DNA of 64,000 nt from Brevundimonas mediterranea (GCF_011064825.1 NZ_CP048751.1:124001-188000); one strand, 5' to 3'. Counted from the stretch's first letter, positions 39,327 to 49,796 are shown. A program made the numbers and translations. The notes: a model not told the origin generated them from the sequence alone.

Positions 39327-40010
39327 TTGCGTCACCTGACCAGCCCACAAGCCATCAGGATCGACGATTTGGCCGAGCGCCCCAAGAAGAAGACCGAAGT
39401 CCGCGCCTGGCAGCGCATGCTGTCGGGCCGACGCCTGGACCTGCTCGATCCCTCGCCCTTCGACATCGAGATCGAGGACATCGCCCACGGCCTGGCCCGC
39501 GTCGCGCGCTGGAACGGTCAGACGATCGGCGAACACGCCTTCTCGGTCGCCCAGCACAGTGTCGTGGTCGAGGAGATCGCCGCCCACATCAAGCCGGGCC
39601 TGGACCCGAAATGGCGCCTGGCCGCCCTTCTGCACGACGCCTCGGAATACGTCATCGGCGACATGATCTCGCCGTTCAAGGCGGCCCTGGGCGAAGGCTA
39701 CAAGGATTTCGAGGCCCGGCTCGAGGCGGCCATTCACGTCCGCTACGGCCTGCCGCCCAAGACGCCGCAGACCATCAAGACCCTGATCAAGAAGGCCGAC
39801 AAGGCCTGCGCCTTTTTCGAGGCGACGCAGTTGGCCGGATTCAACGAAAAGGAATCCCTGGGCATCTTCGGCTCGCCCCCGCAGGGCTACAGCCTGGTCA
39901 TCGAACCCCAGCCGGCCTCCATCGCCCAGGCCCGTTATCTGGAACGCTATCAGGTCCTGGCCAAGGCGGTCGGCCTCCTGCCCGCCGACGACGCCTGGCA
40001 TACGGAATAG
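39327..40010 (+). CDS. HD-domain phosphohydrolase (YfbR-like)
   Basis: 227 residues from a TTG start at 39327. HD-superfamily metal-dependent phosphohydrolase: EHAFSVAQHS near 69-78, the HD pair His103-Asp104 in LLHDASEYVIGD, and a late Asp in KKADKACAFFEAT. This is the 5'-deoxynucleotidase YfbR arrangement. It lies two bases before the NrtR-like gene, which points to a nucleotide or NAD salvage context. Confidence 0.87.
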   Translation: MRHLTSPQAIRIDDLAERPKKKTEVRAWQRMLSGRRLDLLDPSPFDIEIEDIAHGLARVARWNGQTIGEHAFSVAQHSVVVEEIAAHIKPGLDPKWRLAALLHDASEYVIGDMISPFKAALGEGYKDFEARLEAAIHVRYGLPPKTPQTIKTLIKKADKACAFFEATQLAGFNEKESLGIFGSPPQGYSLVIEPQPASIAQARYLERYQVLAKAVGLLPADDAWHTE

Positions 40011-40012
40011 GC

Positions 40013-40963
40013 ATGGCGGGACCGGCGGATCAGGGCGTGCGCATCGGCCTGTCGGTCGTCGTCATGGCGCTGAAGGACCGCCGGGCCGTGGTCCTGACGA
40101 CCCAGGCCGAGGACGGCGCCCGCGCCCTGCCCTTCGGCCCGTTCGATCCCGTGCGCGACCGCACGTTCGAACGGGCTCTGCGCGACTTCGTGACCGACCA
40201 GACGGGCTTCCGCCTGGGCTTCGTCGAACAGCTCTACACCTTCGGCGACGCCGGTCGCGCCACGCCCCGCGCCACCCCCACTCCAGACCAGAGGCGCGAG
40301 GTCTCGGTCGGCTATCTGGCCCTGACCCCGGACGCCGCCCAGGGCCAGACCCATGACGCGCACTGGGACGCCGTATTCGACTTCTTCCCGTGGGAGGATC
40401 GTCGCGCCGACAACCCCGCCCTGCACGCCGCCCTGGTCGAGGGACTGACCCGTTGGTCCGACGCCGACGACCGCCGCACGGCCCGCGCCCGCGCCCTGTT
40501 CGCCCTGACGCCCGACCACCGTTGGAACGAGGAACGGGTGCTGGAACGCTATGAGCTCCTGTACGAGGCGCGACTGGTCGCCGAGGCCTGGCGCGACGCG
40601 CGCCAGACGCCGCCCGCGGCCTCCGCCCTGCTGCCCGGCGCGCCCATGGGATCGGACCATAGGCGCATCCTGGCGACAGGTCTCGGCCGGCTGCGCAGCA
40701 AGCTGAAATACCGACCGGTCCTGTTCGACCTGACGCCCGGCCTCTTCACCCTGTCGGAACTCCAGGCCGCCGCCGAGGCCGTCTCGGGCCTGACACTGCA
40801 CAAGCAGAATTTCCGGCGCGGCGTCGAACGCACAGGCCTGGTCGAACCCACCGGACAACTGTCCTCGACCACCGGCGGACGCCCCGCCGAACTGTTTCGA
40901 TTCAAGGGCGTCGACCCCCAGACGGGCGCCGCGCCGGGCCTGTCCCTACCTGCGCAAAGATAG
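40013..40963 (+). CDS. NrtR-like NAD regulator: degenerate Nudix domain plus winged HTH
   Basis: 316 residues from the ATG at 40013, which follows the HD gene stop by two bases. The N-terminal 170 residues have a Nudix-like fold, but the Nudix box (about 42-66) is degraded: the metal-binding REUxEE is replaced by residues such as Asp62 and Gln63 before TGF. The C-terminal part (from about 200) matches the winged helix of NrtR-type regulators (RSKLKYRPVLFDL, FTLSELQAAAEAV, FRRGVERTGLVEPTG). It is likely an ADP-ribose-type metabolite sensor that regulates NAD genes without hydrolysing its ligand (inference). Confidence 0.82.
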   Translation: MAGPADQGVRIGLSVVVMALKDRRAVVLTTQAEDGARALPFGPFDPVRDRTFERALRDFVTDQTGFRLGFVEQLYTFGDAGRATPRATPTPDQRREVSVGYLALTPDAAQGQTHDAHWDAVFDFFPWEDRRADNPALHAALVEGLTRWSDADDRRTARARALFALTPDHRWNEERVLERYELLYEARLVAEAWRDARQTPPAASALLPGAPMGSDHRRILATGLGRLRSKLKYRPVLFDLTPGLFTLSELQAAAEAVSGLTLHKQNFRRGVERTGLVEPTGQLSSTTGGRPAELFRFKGVDPQTGAAPGLSLPAQR

Positions 40964-41049
40964 CGTCCGATTTCTTTCACAGACCGCTTGCGATGCGGCG
41001 CGCCTGCCATTAGAGAAGCCGCTCGCTCGACCAAGCGACTATGCACCGC

Positions 41050-41139
<90 letters not shown>

Positions 41140-41288
41140 TTCGCCTGTTCAGGGGCGTTCGCCAAGGTTCCTGAACGTCCGAAAACCCAATAAAAACAAC
41201 ACTTCATGAGCTAGACCCGTCCGGCATTGACCGCCCCGGTTCGCCATGTTTTGCTGCACAAACGTGGGTAGGAACGTGGGTAGAAACC

Positions 41289-42003
41289 ATGCGTGCCTTG
41301 CATCGTTTGAGCGCTCTGAAAGCCAGCAGAATCAAGGAGCCTGGGCTCCATGCTGACGGCGGGGGCCTGTATCTCCAAGTGGGTCGGGGCGACGCCCGGT
41401 CGTGGATTTTCCGCTATTCCGCCGATGGGCGCGAGCGCCAGATGGGCCTGGGCCCGGCGCATACGGTCGGCCTGGCCGAAGCCAGAGATATGGCGCTTGA
41501 GCTTCGGAAGCTCCGTTTGAAGGGCGTGGATCCGATTGAGGCGCGCAAGGCTGAGCAGGAGGCCTGCCGTCGGCAGCGGGCCAGCGCCGTGACCTTTTCC
41601 CAGGCCGTGAGCGAATATATCCGCCTCAATAGGGCCGGGTGGCGCAACGACAAGCACGCCGCCCAATGGACCTCCACCCTGAAGACCTATGCCGAGCCGG
41701 TCATCGGTTCGCGGCCGGTCGCCTCAATCGACGCGAACGACATCCTGCGGGTTCTCGAACCGATCTGGATCGATAAGGCCGAAACCGCCAGCCGCGTTCG
41801 GGGACGCATAGAGGCCGTCCTGGACTGGTCCACCGTTCGCGGCCAGCGCTCGGGCGAAAACCCCGCACGCTGGCGCGGACACCTCGAACTGCTCCTTCCC
41901 GCCAAGAGCAAGGTGCGCAAGGTCGCGCACCATGCCGCCATCGACCGCGCCGAACTGCCCAAGTTCATGGCCCTGCTCTCCAAGCAGCCCGGCACAGGCG
42001 CGC
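41289..42003 (+). pseudogene. P4-type tyrosine integrase, N-terminal half only
   Basis: The plus strand encodes the first 238 or so residues of a phage-P4-like integrase: the DUF4102 arm-binding domain (GLHADGGGLYLQV, RQMGLGPAHTVGLAEARDMA) and the core-binding domain (KTYAEPVIGSRPVASIDANDILRVLEP). Coding stops matching after GTGAHAL near 42003. The catalytic domain with the tyrosine is absent from this strand; the sequence that follows is the reverse complement of part of another integrase. The gene cannot make an active recombinase. It points away from the tRNA-Ser just upstream. Confidence 0.85.
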
Positions 42004-42484
42004 ATGCTCTGTCCGCTCCGCCGCCCAATCGCGGAAGGTGGATCGAAAGCCGTGGGGAACCGCATCCACCTTCAGGTCGCGCAGCACCTTGATCAGGGTC
42101 ATGTCGACAATGTCCCGCCGCTTGCAGCGGGAAAGACGATGTCGTCGGGTTTGCCGGGAACGCCAAGAAGGTCGATTGCGGCGCGGGAAAGCGCGGCGCG
42201 ATGCACCCTTCCCCCTTTCATGCGCTCTGCAGGTGCTGTTCAGATTCCGCGAGCAACGTCCATCTCGCCCCATGTGGCGCCCCGGGTTTCCCCCAGCGGG
42301 CAGCCATGAGAATTCCGAACATCAGGGCTCGAGCGCCCATTCCGCCAACGTCTGAAAGGCGAGCGATGAACCCAGGCATTTCGTCAATCGGCAGAGCGCG
42401 ATGGCGCCGGACCCGCGACACCTTCCCTAGATCGGCCAGCAGCTTATCCAGATGTCCCTCGGCCGTTGAGAGTGCCGCCAGCAA
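41992..42484 (-). pseudogene. Second integrase remnant, inverted, frameshifted
   Basis: Read on the minus strand from about 42484 this encodes pieces of the middle and catalytic domain of another P4-type integrase: GHLDKLLADLGKV, RHRALPIDEMPGFIARL, then AERMKGGRVHRAALSRAAIDLLG, DDIVFPAASGGTLS, and after a one-base frameshift DMTLIKVLRDLKVDAVPHGFRSTFRDWAAERTEHA (split by the shift near 42100). It overlaps in domain content with the plus-strand half, so it comes from a different integrase gene. It ends facing the first remnant near 42000. It is dead. Confidence 0.8.
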
Positions 42485-42910
42485 CGGACGCTGCGGTTCG
42501 TTCCCAACTCATGCGATGGCAAGCGTCGGTGACGGGGTCAACTTGGCCAGTTGCGCAGATTTTGGGCGGCGCCGCTGGCGGGCCGCGCGGTCGGCGCGTT
42601 GGAAATCCTGGCCCCAGGCCTTGGTCGTTACGCTTCCGACCGCGCTGGGGGTCGCGGCCTGGGCGGGCGATGACCTGCGTCCAATGTTCTTCGCCTATTT
42701 GGCATTCGGATACTAGGCGACTGCGGCAAAGCCTGCGCCGACGGCCATTGAGGCCGGATCTCGAAAAGCGGTTAGCCGAAAGACACTGGCGCCAAGTGTG
42801 ATCGGGCGCCGTCGCCATCGGTCGAACCGGCCACGCTTTGACGCATTTCCAGACAAGACGCGATGGGCTCGTTCCCGCCCCCTGAGCGCAAACTTCACAA
42901 GGACAAGCTC
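42485..42910. other. Non-coding remnant DNA between integrase remnants and poxB
   Basis: No supported gene. Open frames here are short and unlike known proteins. The left part may hold further decayed N-terminal sequence of the inverted integrase. The last 100 bases presumably carry the poxB promoter. Confidence 0.4.
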
Positions 42911-44629
42911 ATGTCGATGACGGTTGCGGACTTGCTGGCCAAGACCCTGGCTTCAGCCGGCGTAAGCCGGATCTGGGGCGTTACCGGCGACAGTCTGAAC
43001 GGGCTGAACGACAGCCTCCGACGCTTCGACCAGATCGAATGGATGCATGTCCGCCATGAGGAAACCGCAGCCTTCGCCGCCGGGGCCGAGGCCGCGATCA
43101 CCGGTAAGCTGGCGGTCTGCGCCGGCAGTTGCGGGCCAGGAAACCTGCATCTGATCAACGGCCTGTTCGACTGTCACCGCAACCGCACGCCGGTCCTGGC
43201 CATCGCCGCCCATATTCCCTCGTCGGAAATCGGCCTGGGCTATTTCCAGGAGACCCATCCGCAGGAGCTGTTCCGCGAATGCAGCGACTTCTGCGAACTG
43301 GTGTCCAATCCGGCCCAGATGCCGGGCGTCCTGGCGCGCGCCCTGAACACCGCCGTCGGCAAGGGCGGGGTAGCGGTGATCGTCCTGCCCGGCGATGTGG
43401 CTCTGGCCCCGGCGTCGGAAGGCGCCTCGCCCGACTGGACCCCGCCCGGCAAGCCGCGCATCACCCCCGCCGTCGCCGATGTGGCCCGGGCCGCCGAACT
43501 GCTGAACGGGGCCGAGAAGGTCGCCATCCTGGCGGGCAGCGGCTGCGCCGGCGCCCATGATCAGGTGCTGGCCCTGGCCGAGGCGCTTCAGGCGCCGGTG
43601 GTTCACGCCCTGCGCGGCAAGGAGTACGTCGAATGGGACAATCCCTTCGACGTGGGCATGACCGGCCTGATCGGCTTCTCGTCCGGCTATCACGCCATGA
43701 TGAACTGCGACGCCCTGGTCATGCTGGGCACCGACTTCCCCTATCGCAACTTTTATCCGTCGGACGCCAGGATCATCCAGATCGACCATGACCCGTCCAG
43801 CCTGGGCAAGCGCGCCCATCTGGCCCAGGGCGTGGTCGGGGACGTCGCCGAAACCGTCGCCGCCCTGTTGCCGCAGCTGAAGCCGGATCGGTCGCCGCGT
43901 TTCCTAGAGGCCGCACGCAAACACTATCAGTCGGCGCGCGCGGGCCTGGATGATCTGGCGCGGCCGTCCGCGAAGGGCCGGCCCATCCATCCCCAATATC
44001 TGGCCGAGGTCGTCAGCCGGCTGGCGTCCGACGATGCGATCTTCACCGCCGACGTCGGCACCCCCACCGTCTGGGCGGCGCGGTACCTGAAGATGAACGG
44101 GCGGCGGCGGCTGCTGGGATCCTTCAACCACGGCTCCATGGCCAATGCGATGCTTCAGGGCATAGGCGCCCAGGCGGCCGCTCCGGGGCGGCAGGTGATC
44201 TCACTGTCGGGGGACGGGGGTTTCACCATGATGATGGGCGACTTCATCAGCCTGTCGCAGCTGGACCTGCCGCTGAAGGTGATCGTCTTCAACAACGGCT
44301 CACTGGGGTTCGTGGCCATGGAGATGAAGGCCGGCGGCTTCCTGGACACCGGCACGGATCTGAAGAACCCCGACTTCGCCGCCATGGCGACGGCCATGGG
44401 GATCAAGGGCTTCCGCGTAGAAGACTCCGACCAGCTGGAGGACGTCGTCGCCCAGGCCCTGGCCCATCCCGGCCCGGTGCTGATCGACGTGGTCACAGCC
44501 GGCCAGGAACTGGTCATCCCGCCGAAGATCAAGCTGGAACAGGCCAAGGGCTTCAGCCTGTTCATGCTGAAGGCGATCATGAACGGACGGGGCGACGAGG
44601 TGATCGAACTGGCCCGGACCAACCTCTAG
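42911..44629 (+). CDS. poxB: Pyruvate oxidase / ubiquinone-linked pyruvate dehydrogenase
   Basis: 572 residues from the ATG at 42911 with AAGGA upstream; a longer frame from 42863 has no such site. Thiamine-diphosphate and FAD enzyme that decarboxylates pyruvate to acetate and CO2, passing electrons to quinone at the membrane. The TPP glutamate lies in [10 protein letters not shown], and the TPP/Mg motif runs from GDGGFTM to VFNNGSLGF. The C-terminus ([21 protein letters not shown]) matches the membrane-binding tail of E. coli PoxB. It lies between the integrase remnants and an insertion sequence but looks intact. Confidence 0.92.
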   Translation: MSMTVADLLAKTLASAGVSRIWGVTGDSLNGLNDSLRRFDQIEWMHVRHEETAAFAAGAEAAITGKLAVCAGSCGPGNLHLINGLFDCHRNRTPVLAIAAHIPSSEIGLGYFQETHPQELFRECSDFCELVSNPAQMPGVLARALNTAVGKGGVAVIVLPGDVALAPASEGASPDWTPPGKPRITPAVADVARAAELLNGAEKVAILAGSGCAGAHDQVLALAEALQAPVVHALRGKEYVEWDNPFDVGMTGLIGFSSGYHAMMNCDALVMLGTDFPYRNFYPSDARIIQIDHDPSSLGKRAHLAQGVVGDVAETVAALLPQLKPDRSPRFLEAARKHYQSARAGLDDLARPSAKGRPIHPQYLAEVVSRLASDDAIFTADVGTPTVWAARYLKMNGRRRLLGSFNHGSMANAMLQGIGAQAAAPGRQVISLSGDGGFTMMMGDFISLSQLDLPLKVIVFNNGSLGFVAMEMKAGGFLDTGTDLKNPDFAAMATAMGIKGFRVEDSDQLEDVVAQALAHPGPVLIDVVTAGQELVIPPKIKLEQAKGFSLFMLKAIMNGRGDEVIELARTNL

Positions 44630-44732
44630 ACCGCAGCAGGCCGGGCGGCGTCTGATGACACGCCGGTACAAGACCCGGTCGGACCATCCGGGCGACAAGG
44701 GCGGATCGTTCGAGGTGCAGAAAGACCTTCCG

Positions 44733-44818
44733 ATGACCGCCGATACCCGACCCGCCCCAGCAGCCCCTGCGGCCTCCGCCGGCCTCGGGCGGGGCCTGAT
44801 GTTCGCAATGGCCGTGGC
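44733..44818 (+). pseudogene. Start of a probable MFS transporter gene, cut by the insertion sequence
   Basis: About 29 codons (MTADTRP, then Ala/Pro-rich, then AGLGRGLMFAMAVA) resemble the N-terminal end and first helix of major-facilitator drug-efflux permeases. The reading frame runs straight into the left end of the IS21 element at 44819. The rest of the gene is not present on the other side of the element. The family assignment rests on a very short stretch. Confidence 0.35.
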
Positions 44819-44898
44819 TGTGGATCGGCGTGGAAAAGGGACCCCGTTAGCGGTGTGATCGGCGTCGAATAAGGACCCCTCATTCCTGAGGTCTAACG

Positions 44899-46446
44899 GT
44901 GGCGGCTTGGCGGATGTCAGGCGGCGAGTTCGGGATGTTGGTGTTGGAGACGGTGTTGAGGATTCGGCGCGAGTTTGCGTCCGGGAAGGCGATCAAGGCG
45001 ATCGCGCGTGACCTTCGATTGTCGCGCAAGGTGGTGCGCAAGGCGATCCGGGAGCCGGATGCGGAGTTCGCCTATCGGCGGGCGGTGCAGCCGTTGCCGA
45101 GGCTGGCGCCGTTCCAGGCCAGGCTCGATGAGCTGCTGGAAGAGGACGAGGCGCGGCCGCGGCGCGAGAAGCTGCGGATGACGCGGGTTCATGACCTGCT
45201 GGTGCGCGAGGGGTTCGACGGGTCGTACGACGCGGTCCGGCGCTACGCGGCGGGGTGGCGGCTGAAGCGACGCCGGGGCGTGGCGGACGCGCCATCGTTC
45301 ATCCCGCTGATGTTCCGGCCGGGCGAGGCCTACCAGTTCGACTGGAGCCACGAGGACGTGGAGATCGCGGGCAAGCCGATGCGGGTGAAGGTGGCGCACA
45401 TGCGGCTGTGCGCCTCGCGGGCGATCTATGTTCGGGCCTATCCGCGCGAGACCCAGGAGATGCTGTTCGACGCGCATGCGCGGGCGTTCGCCTTCTTCGG
45501 CGGCGTGCCGACGCGCGGGATCTACGACAACATGAAGACGGCGGTGACGACGGTGTTCACGGGCAAGGACCGGGTGTTCAACCGGCGCTTCCTGGTCATG
45601 GCGAGCCACTACATGGTGGAGCCGACGGCCTGCTCCCCGGCGGCGGGCTGGGAGAAGGGCCAGGTCGAACACCAGGTCCAGACGGCCCGGGGACGGTTCT
45701 TCCAGCCGCGCCTGCGCTTCACCAGCCTGGAGGAGCTGAACGGCTGGCTGGAGGCGGAGTGCCGGCGCTGGGGCGAGCTGCGTCAGCACCCCGAGCAGAA
45801 AGAGCTGACGGTTGCTCAGGCCCTGGCCGCCGAGCGGCCGGCGCTGCAGCCGATGCTGGGCCCGTTCGACGGCTTCCACGAGAGCGAGCACGCGGTGACG
45901 GGGACCTGCCTGATCAGCTTCGACCGTAACCGCTACTCGGTGATGGCGAAGGCCGGGCGCCGTACGGTGCAGGTCCGCGCCTATGCCGACCGGATCGTCG
46001 TGCGCTGCGAGGGTGAGGTCGTCGCCGACCATCGCCGGTTCTTCGGTCGTGACCGGACCCTCTACGATCCCTGGCACTACCTCCCGGTGCTGGCGACCAA
46101 GCCCGGAGCCCTGCGCAATGGCGCGCCGTTCCAGGACTGGGAGTTGCCGCCGGGGCTGGCCCGCCTGAGGCGCAAGCTGGGTGCGGGCGACGAAGCCGAT
46201 CGCCGGTTCGTGCGGGTTCTGGCGGCGGTGCTGGAAGACGGCCTGGAGCCGGTCGAGGCCGCGGCGCGCGAGGCGCTCGCCGCCGGGACCGTCAGCGACG
46301 ACGTCATCCTCAACATCCTGGCGCGCCGGCGCGAACCGCCCCGGCCGCTGAGCATCGTCACGCCCGATGACCTGGCGCTGCGGCATCCGCCTCTGGCGGA
46401 CTGCGACCGCTACGACAGCTTGCGAGGCATGCATGCAGCGGCATGA
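44899..46446 (+). CDS. istA: IS21 transposase IstA
   Basis: 515 residues from a GTG at 44899. An N-terminal helix-turn-helix ([22 protein letters not shown]) precedes an integrase-type catalytic core with the DDE triad visible as Asp in YQFDWSHE, Asp in [10 protein letters not shown] and Glu in [11 protein letters not shown]-terminal beta-rich domain follows ([20 protein letters not shown]). It appears intact. Its end overlaps istB by 14 bases, as in other IS21 elements. Confidence 0.93.
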   Translation: MAAWRMSGGEFGMLVLETVLRIRREFASGKAIKAIARDLRLSRKVVRKAIREPDAEFAYRRAVQPLPRLAPFQARLDELLEEDEARPRREKLRMTRVHDLLVREGFDGSYDAVRRYAAGWRLKRRRGVADAPSFIPLMFRPGEAYQFDWSHEDVEIAGKPMRVKVAHMRLCASRAIYVRAYPRETQEMLFDAHARAFAFFGGVPTRGIYDNMKTAVTTVFTGKDRVFNRRFLVMASHYMVEPTACSPAAGWEKGQVEHQVQTARGRFFQPRLRFTSLEELNGWLEAECRRWGELRQHPEQKELTVAQALAAERPALQPMLGPFDGFHESEHAVTGTCLISFDRNRYSVMAKAGRRTVQVRAYADRIVVRCEGEVVADHRRFFGRDRTLYDPWHYLPVLATKPGALRNGAPFQDWELPPGLARLRRKLGAGDEADRRFVRVLAAVLEDGLEPVEAAAREALAAGTVSDDVILNILARRREPPRPLSIVTPDDLALRHPPLADCDRYDSLRGMHAAA

Positions 46447-47161
46447 GATGATGGCGGCCCTGACCGGCCTGGGCCTCAAGGGCATGGCCGGAGCCTTCGA
46501 CGAGGCGGTCACCACGGGCCTGCAGCGCAAGCGCACGACCATGGAGATCCTCGCCGACCTGCTGCGCGCCGAGACGACCCACCGGCATGCGGCTTCCATC
46601 CGTTACCGGATGGCGGCGGCCAGGCTGCCCGCCGTGAAGGACCTCGACGCCTTCGTGTTCGACGACACGCCGATCAACGAGGGGCTGGTGCGCTCGCTTC
46701 ACAGCGGCGCCTTCCTGGCGAACCGGCGCAACATCGTGCTGGTCGGCGGGACCGGCACGGGCAAGACCCACCTGGCCACCGCCATCATCGCCAACGTCGT
46801 GCGGGCCGGGGCGCGTGGCCGGTACTTCAACACCGTCGACCTGGTGAACCGCCTCGAGGAGGAGACCCGCCTGGGCAAGGCCGGTGCGCTGGCTGCTCAC
46901 CTCTGCCGCCTCGACGTCGTGGTCCTCGACGAGCTTGGCTACCTGCCGTTCGCCCGCTCGGGCGGCCAGCTGCTGTTCCACCTGATCAGCAAGCTCTACG
47001 AGCGGACCTCGGTGATCGTCACGACCAACCTCGCCTTCGGCGAATGGCCGACCGTGTTCGGCGATCCCAAGATGACCACGGCCCTGCTCGACCGCATCAC
47101 CCACCACTGCGACATCGTCGAGACCGGCAACGACAGCTGGCGCTTCAAACACCGCAGCTAA
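46433..47161 (+). CDS. istB: IS21 helper ATPase IstB
   Basis: 242 residues from the ATG at 46433. A DnaA/DnaC-like AAA+ ATPase that loads the transposase on target DNA. Walker A is GGTGTGKTH, Walker B is [12 protein letters not shown], and the ending is [16 protein letters not shown], as in other IstB proteins. An in-frame extension upstream to 46367 lies within istA and is not used. Confidence 0.94.
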   Translation: MQRHEMMAALTGLGLKGMAGAFDEAVTTGLQRKRTTMEILADLLRAETTHRHAASIRYRMAAARLPAVKDLDAFVFDDTPINEGLVRSLHSGAFLANRRNIVLVGGTGTGKTHLATAIIANVVRAGARGRYFNTVDLVNRLEEETRLGKAGALAAHLCRLDVVVLDELGYLPFARSGGQLLFHLISKLYERTSVIVTTNLAFGEWPTVFGDPKMTTALLDRITHHCDIVETGNDSWRFKHRS

Positions 47162-47324
47162 CCCTCCACGAAGAACGCCAGGCGAGGGTTGAGCCTCCGG
47201 TCGGGCTACGCCCTCCCTACGCCCCAACCCTCGCAAGCGGTGCGCTCGTGACGTCCATCCCGAACCTCAAAAGGGGGTCCCTATTGCACGCCGATAGGGG
47301 GTCCCTTTTAGACGCCGATTGACA

Positions 47325-47558
47325 GGACAGGGTCTGACATGCGTTCCGCTGTTCACTGTCAGGCGACAACTGGCGAGCGGCGAACTTGAGCCGGTGCTGA
47401 CCTCATTCATGAAAAGCACAGGCAAGCTGCGCATCGTCTGGCCGTCAAGCCGTCATCCGACGCCCAAGGTCCGCGCCTTCGTGGACTTCGTGGCGGCCGA
47501 ACTCTTGGTCACCGAGCGGGCGGGCCCGGTGTCGGCGACATCGCAAGTGTCAGCCTAA
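47325..47558 (+). pseudogene. C-terminal fragment of a LysR-family regulator
   Basis: The frame starting exactly at the right end of the insertion sequence encodes about 77 residues matching the end of LysR effector-binding domains: GQGLTCVPLFTVRRQLASGEL, then IVWPSSRHPTPKVRAFVDFVAAEL. The DNA-binding domain and most of the sensor domain are missing. It is unrelated to the sequence left of the element, so DNA was lost when or after the element inserted. Confidence 0.75.
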
Positions 47559-47927
47559 CAAGAGCGGATATTGCGGCCTAGGACTGTTAACGACCTTCCG
47601 AACGCTAGGAAGGTCAGGGAAGAGTCACGACCCGACAATCAGCCTGAACGAGGCTGATTAGAAACTCATCTAGGGCGCGATCCGAAACGTGGCTACAGAC
47701 GTGGGAAAAATTGAAGAAGCGCCCATAGAATATTGTTTTTCTTTCATTATTTACCCCAGAAAGCGGATCGCCCGCTCCGCCATTCGTCTTAGGCCCCAAA
47801 CCGGGGCCGGCGAAATCAAACTTTCGAATTGAATCAGCAGGGCTCGGATCGGGCCACGCCCCCGTGTTCCTAAGCCTGAAGGCTGCAGGGCTCCGCCGCG
47901 ATCACGCCGCGACGGAGCGCCCTTGCC
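47559..47927. other. Intergenic DNA after the LysR remnant
   Basis: 369 bases with lower GC than the neighbours, including an A/T-rich patch near 47729-47757. No gene, tRNA or clear hairpin with a T-run was found; a 61-codon minus-strand frame here has no support. Confidence 0.45.
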
Positions 47928-49742
47928 TTATTGGGCCGCCAGCGCGGCCTGGACCTCGGCCCGGGCGGCTTCCATGTCGCGGCGGAAGACGTCGGAGCGT
48001 TGTTCGGCGCCATAGATGACCATGCCCGACTGCATGCCGGCCTCGACGGCGCTGTAGCTGTGGGATCCGCAGATGTAGCGGCTCTCGGCGAACTCGCGGC
48101 CGCGCGCATAGAGGGCGTCGGCGCGCTGGGGCGCCAGTTCGGCCAGGATCATCGCCACATGCACCCCATGGGCCGAGTGCCCGGACGGATAGTCGGGATT
48201 GGCGGCCAGATGGTCGCTCTTGGCTTCGCAGATCGGCTGGTCGGTGCCGATATAGGGGCGTTTGGTGGCCCAGTGAGTCTTGACGTCGCCGACCACAGAC
48301 CGGTCGTCGCCCGCCCGGTCCAGCAACGCCGTCAGGACCGGCGCGGTTTCGCGCGTCAGGCGCACGCCCAAGGCCTCGGCGAAATGATCATAGGCGTCCC
48401 CGGTGACGTCGTGGGTCGCCAGCACCCAGCGCGGCGTGCCCTCCAGACTGCGGGTCTGCAGGAAGACGCCCCGGTTGGCGATGTCGCGGGGCGAACCCGG
48501 TGCGGGCGGAGGCGCCAGGACGGCGGTCAGGTCCGGCCGGTCCGGCTTGGCCAGATAACCGCGCGGGACGGCGGCGCCGGTCGGCTCGATCGCCAGACCG
48601 TCGCAGCGCGTCTCGGTCCGCAGCCGGTTGCAGGCGGCGGCGTCCGCCCCCGTCAGCCGCACCTCATAGCCCGGGAAGCGCGGATCGGCCCACAGATAGT
48701 CCGTCGACACATATTGCGCCCCGCTGGCGAAGGCGGCGCTGCGGCGCGTGACGTCGCCGGAGCGGGCCTCGGCCGTATCCGCATCGGCGCGGGTGCGGAC
48801 GATGAAGCCGGCGCGAACGGCGGCCTGGATGCGCACCTGCTCGGCCACGGGGTCGTTCAACGTCAGATAGGCGGCGGCCGGCGAGGTCTCGTCGGTGTTG
48901 ACGAAGAAGACGCGGCCTTCCAGCGAGCAGCGCGCGCCACGATAGCTGGCGACCTTTTCCGGGCCTTCGTCCAGGGCAAAGAAGACCTTGCCCCGCGCGG
49001 CTCCCAAGGTCGGCCAGCCGCCGGCCAGAACCGCGTCACGCAGGGTGGGATGATCGCCCTGGACACCGTCCGGCGTGATCAGCCGGTCAGCGTCGAAGAC
49101 CGAGCGCACCTCGGCGTCCAGGGCGTCCCAGGCGGCGGCGTCGAAATCCAGGGGCGTCACCCCGCCCGGCATGGAGACCGCGCCCGTCTTGGCGTTCAGC
49201 ATGATCAGGATCGGGGCGTGATCGGGATGGGCGCGCGACCAGTCGCGGATCTCGGTCAGACAGGCCACGAAAGTCAGGCAGGTGCTGCGGAAATCGACGT
49301 CCGGCATATGCAGGGTCTTGAAGCCGGGTCGGGCCATGGCTTCAGCGAAGGCGGCGCTGGTCAGCGCCCCCTGCCCCGGCCGGCCCAGGGCGGACAGGGG
49401 ATGGGCGTAGCGCCCGCCCTGCGGATCGTTCAGCACGTCGATCTCGATCTGGCGCGCGCCGGCGTTCAGTTGTTCGGCCAGGGGCCGGTGCGAATAGTCC
49501 AGGGCCACGGCGGCGGGATTGACGGCGATCATGGCCTGCAGCTCGGCGGCCGGGATCGGCAGCTTGTAGCTATTATGGGTCCCCACGGCCGTCAGATCGT
49601 TCATCCCCAGACGCCGATCCATCCAGGCCACAGCACAGGCGTCCCCGCCCGCCGCCCGAACGTCCGACGCGCTCAGATCACAGGCCGGCTGGGCGGCGCC
49701 GAGCGCAGATCCGGCCAACAGGGCGGCCATCAGGGTGAACAT
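47928..49742 (-). CDS. Secreted PI-PLC-like / class A acid phosphatase fusion
   Basis: 604 residues with a signal peptide (1-17). The first 400 residues resemble Ca2+-dependent phosphoinositide-specific phospholipase C: His56 in GTHNSY, acidic ligands Glu100 and Asp102 in EIDV, and the second catalytic His145 in LHMPD. Residues 420-604 are a class A non-specific acid phosphatase (PAP2 superfamily): Lys488-x6-Arg495-Pro, PSGH (519-522), Ser554-Arg555-x5-His561. The final Asp of the motif is Ala565. It may release a phosphorylated head group and then dephosphorylate it. It ends a Fec-type operon behind a TonB receptor, which would import the product. Confidence 0.8.
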   Translation of the reverse strand: MFTLMAALLAGSALGAAQPACDLSASDVRAAGGDACAVAWMDRRLGMNDLTAVGTHNSYKLPIPAAELQAMIAVNPAAVALDYSHRPLAEQLNAGARQIEIDVLNDPQGGRYAHPLSALGRPGQGALTSAAFAEAMARPGFKTLHMPDVDFRSTCLTFVACLTEIRDWSRAHPDHAPILIMLNAKTGAVSMPGGVTPLDFDAAAWDALDAEVRSVFDADRLITPDGVQGDHPTLRDAVLAGGWPTLGAARGKVFFALDEGPEKVASYRGARCSLEGRVFFVNTDETSPAAAYLTLNDPVAEQVRIQAAVRAGFIVRTRADADTAEARSGDVTRRSAAFASGAQYVSTDYLWADPRFPGYEVRLTGADAAACNRLRTETRCDGLAIEPTGAAVPRGYLAKPDRPDLTAVLAPPPAPGSPRDIANRGVFLQTRSLEGTPRWVLATHDVTGDAYDHFAEALGVRLTRETAPVLTALLDRAGDDRSVVGDVKTHWATKRPYIGTDQPICEAKSDHLAANPDYPSGHSAHGVHVAMILAELAPQRADALYARGREFAESRYICGSHSYSAVEAGMQSGMVIYGAEQRSDVFRRDMEAARAEVQAALAAQ

Positions 49743-49796
49743 GGGGAACTCCTTGGGTTGGGAATAGAAAGGGTGTGGACCCGCGCGGTGTGGAGG

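Larger units (their letters stand above)
44819..47324 (+). mobile_element. IS21-family insertion sequence, 2506 bp
   Basis: Bounded by imperfect inverted repeats starting TGT and ending ACA: the left end TGTGGATCGGCGTGGAAAAG corresponds to the complement of the right end. Each end has a second internal copy of the same repeat (near 44857-44880 and 47269-47295), the multiple-terminal-repeat layout typical of IS21. It carries complete istA and istB. The flanking bases do not form a target duplication, and the genes on either side differ. Confidence 0.92.

Noticed and set aside
41140..47558. A complete prophage or genomic island
   Set aside because: Only broken integrase pieces and one insertion sequence are present; no structural, replication or cargo genes, and no second attachment site was seen.
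47614..47799. 61-codon minus-strand frame in A/T-rich DNA
   Set aside because: No ribosome-binding site, unusual composition, no similarity recognised.
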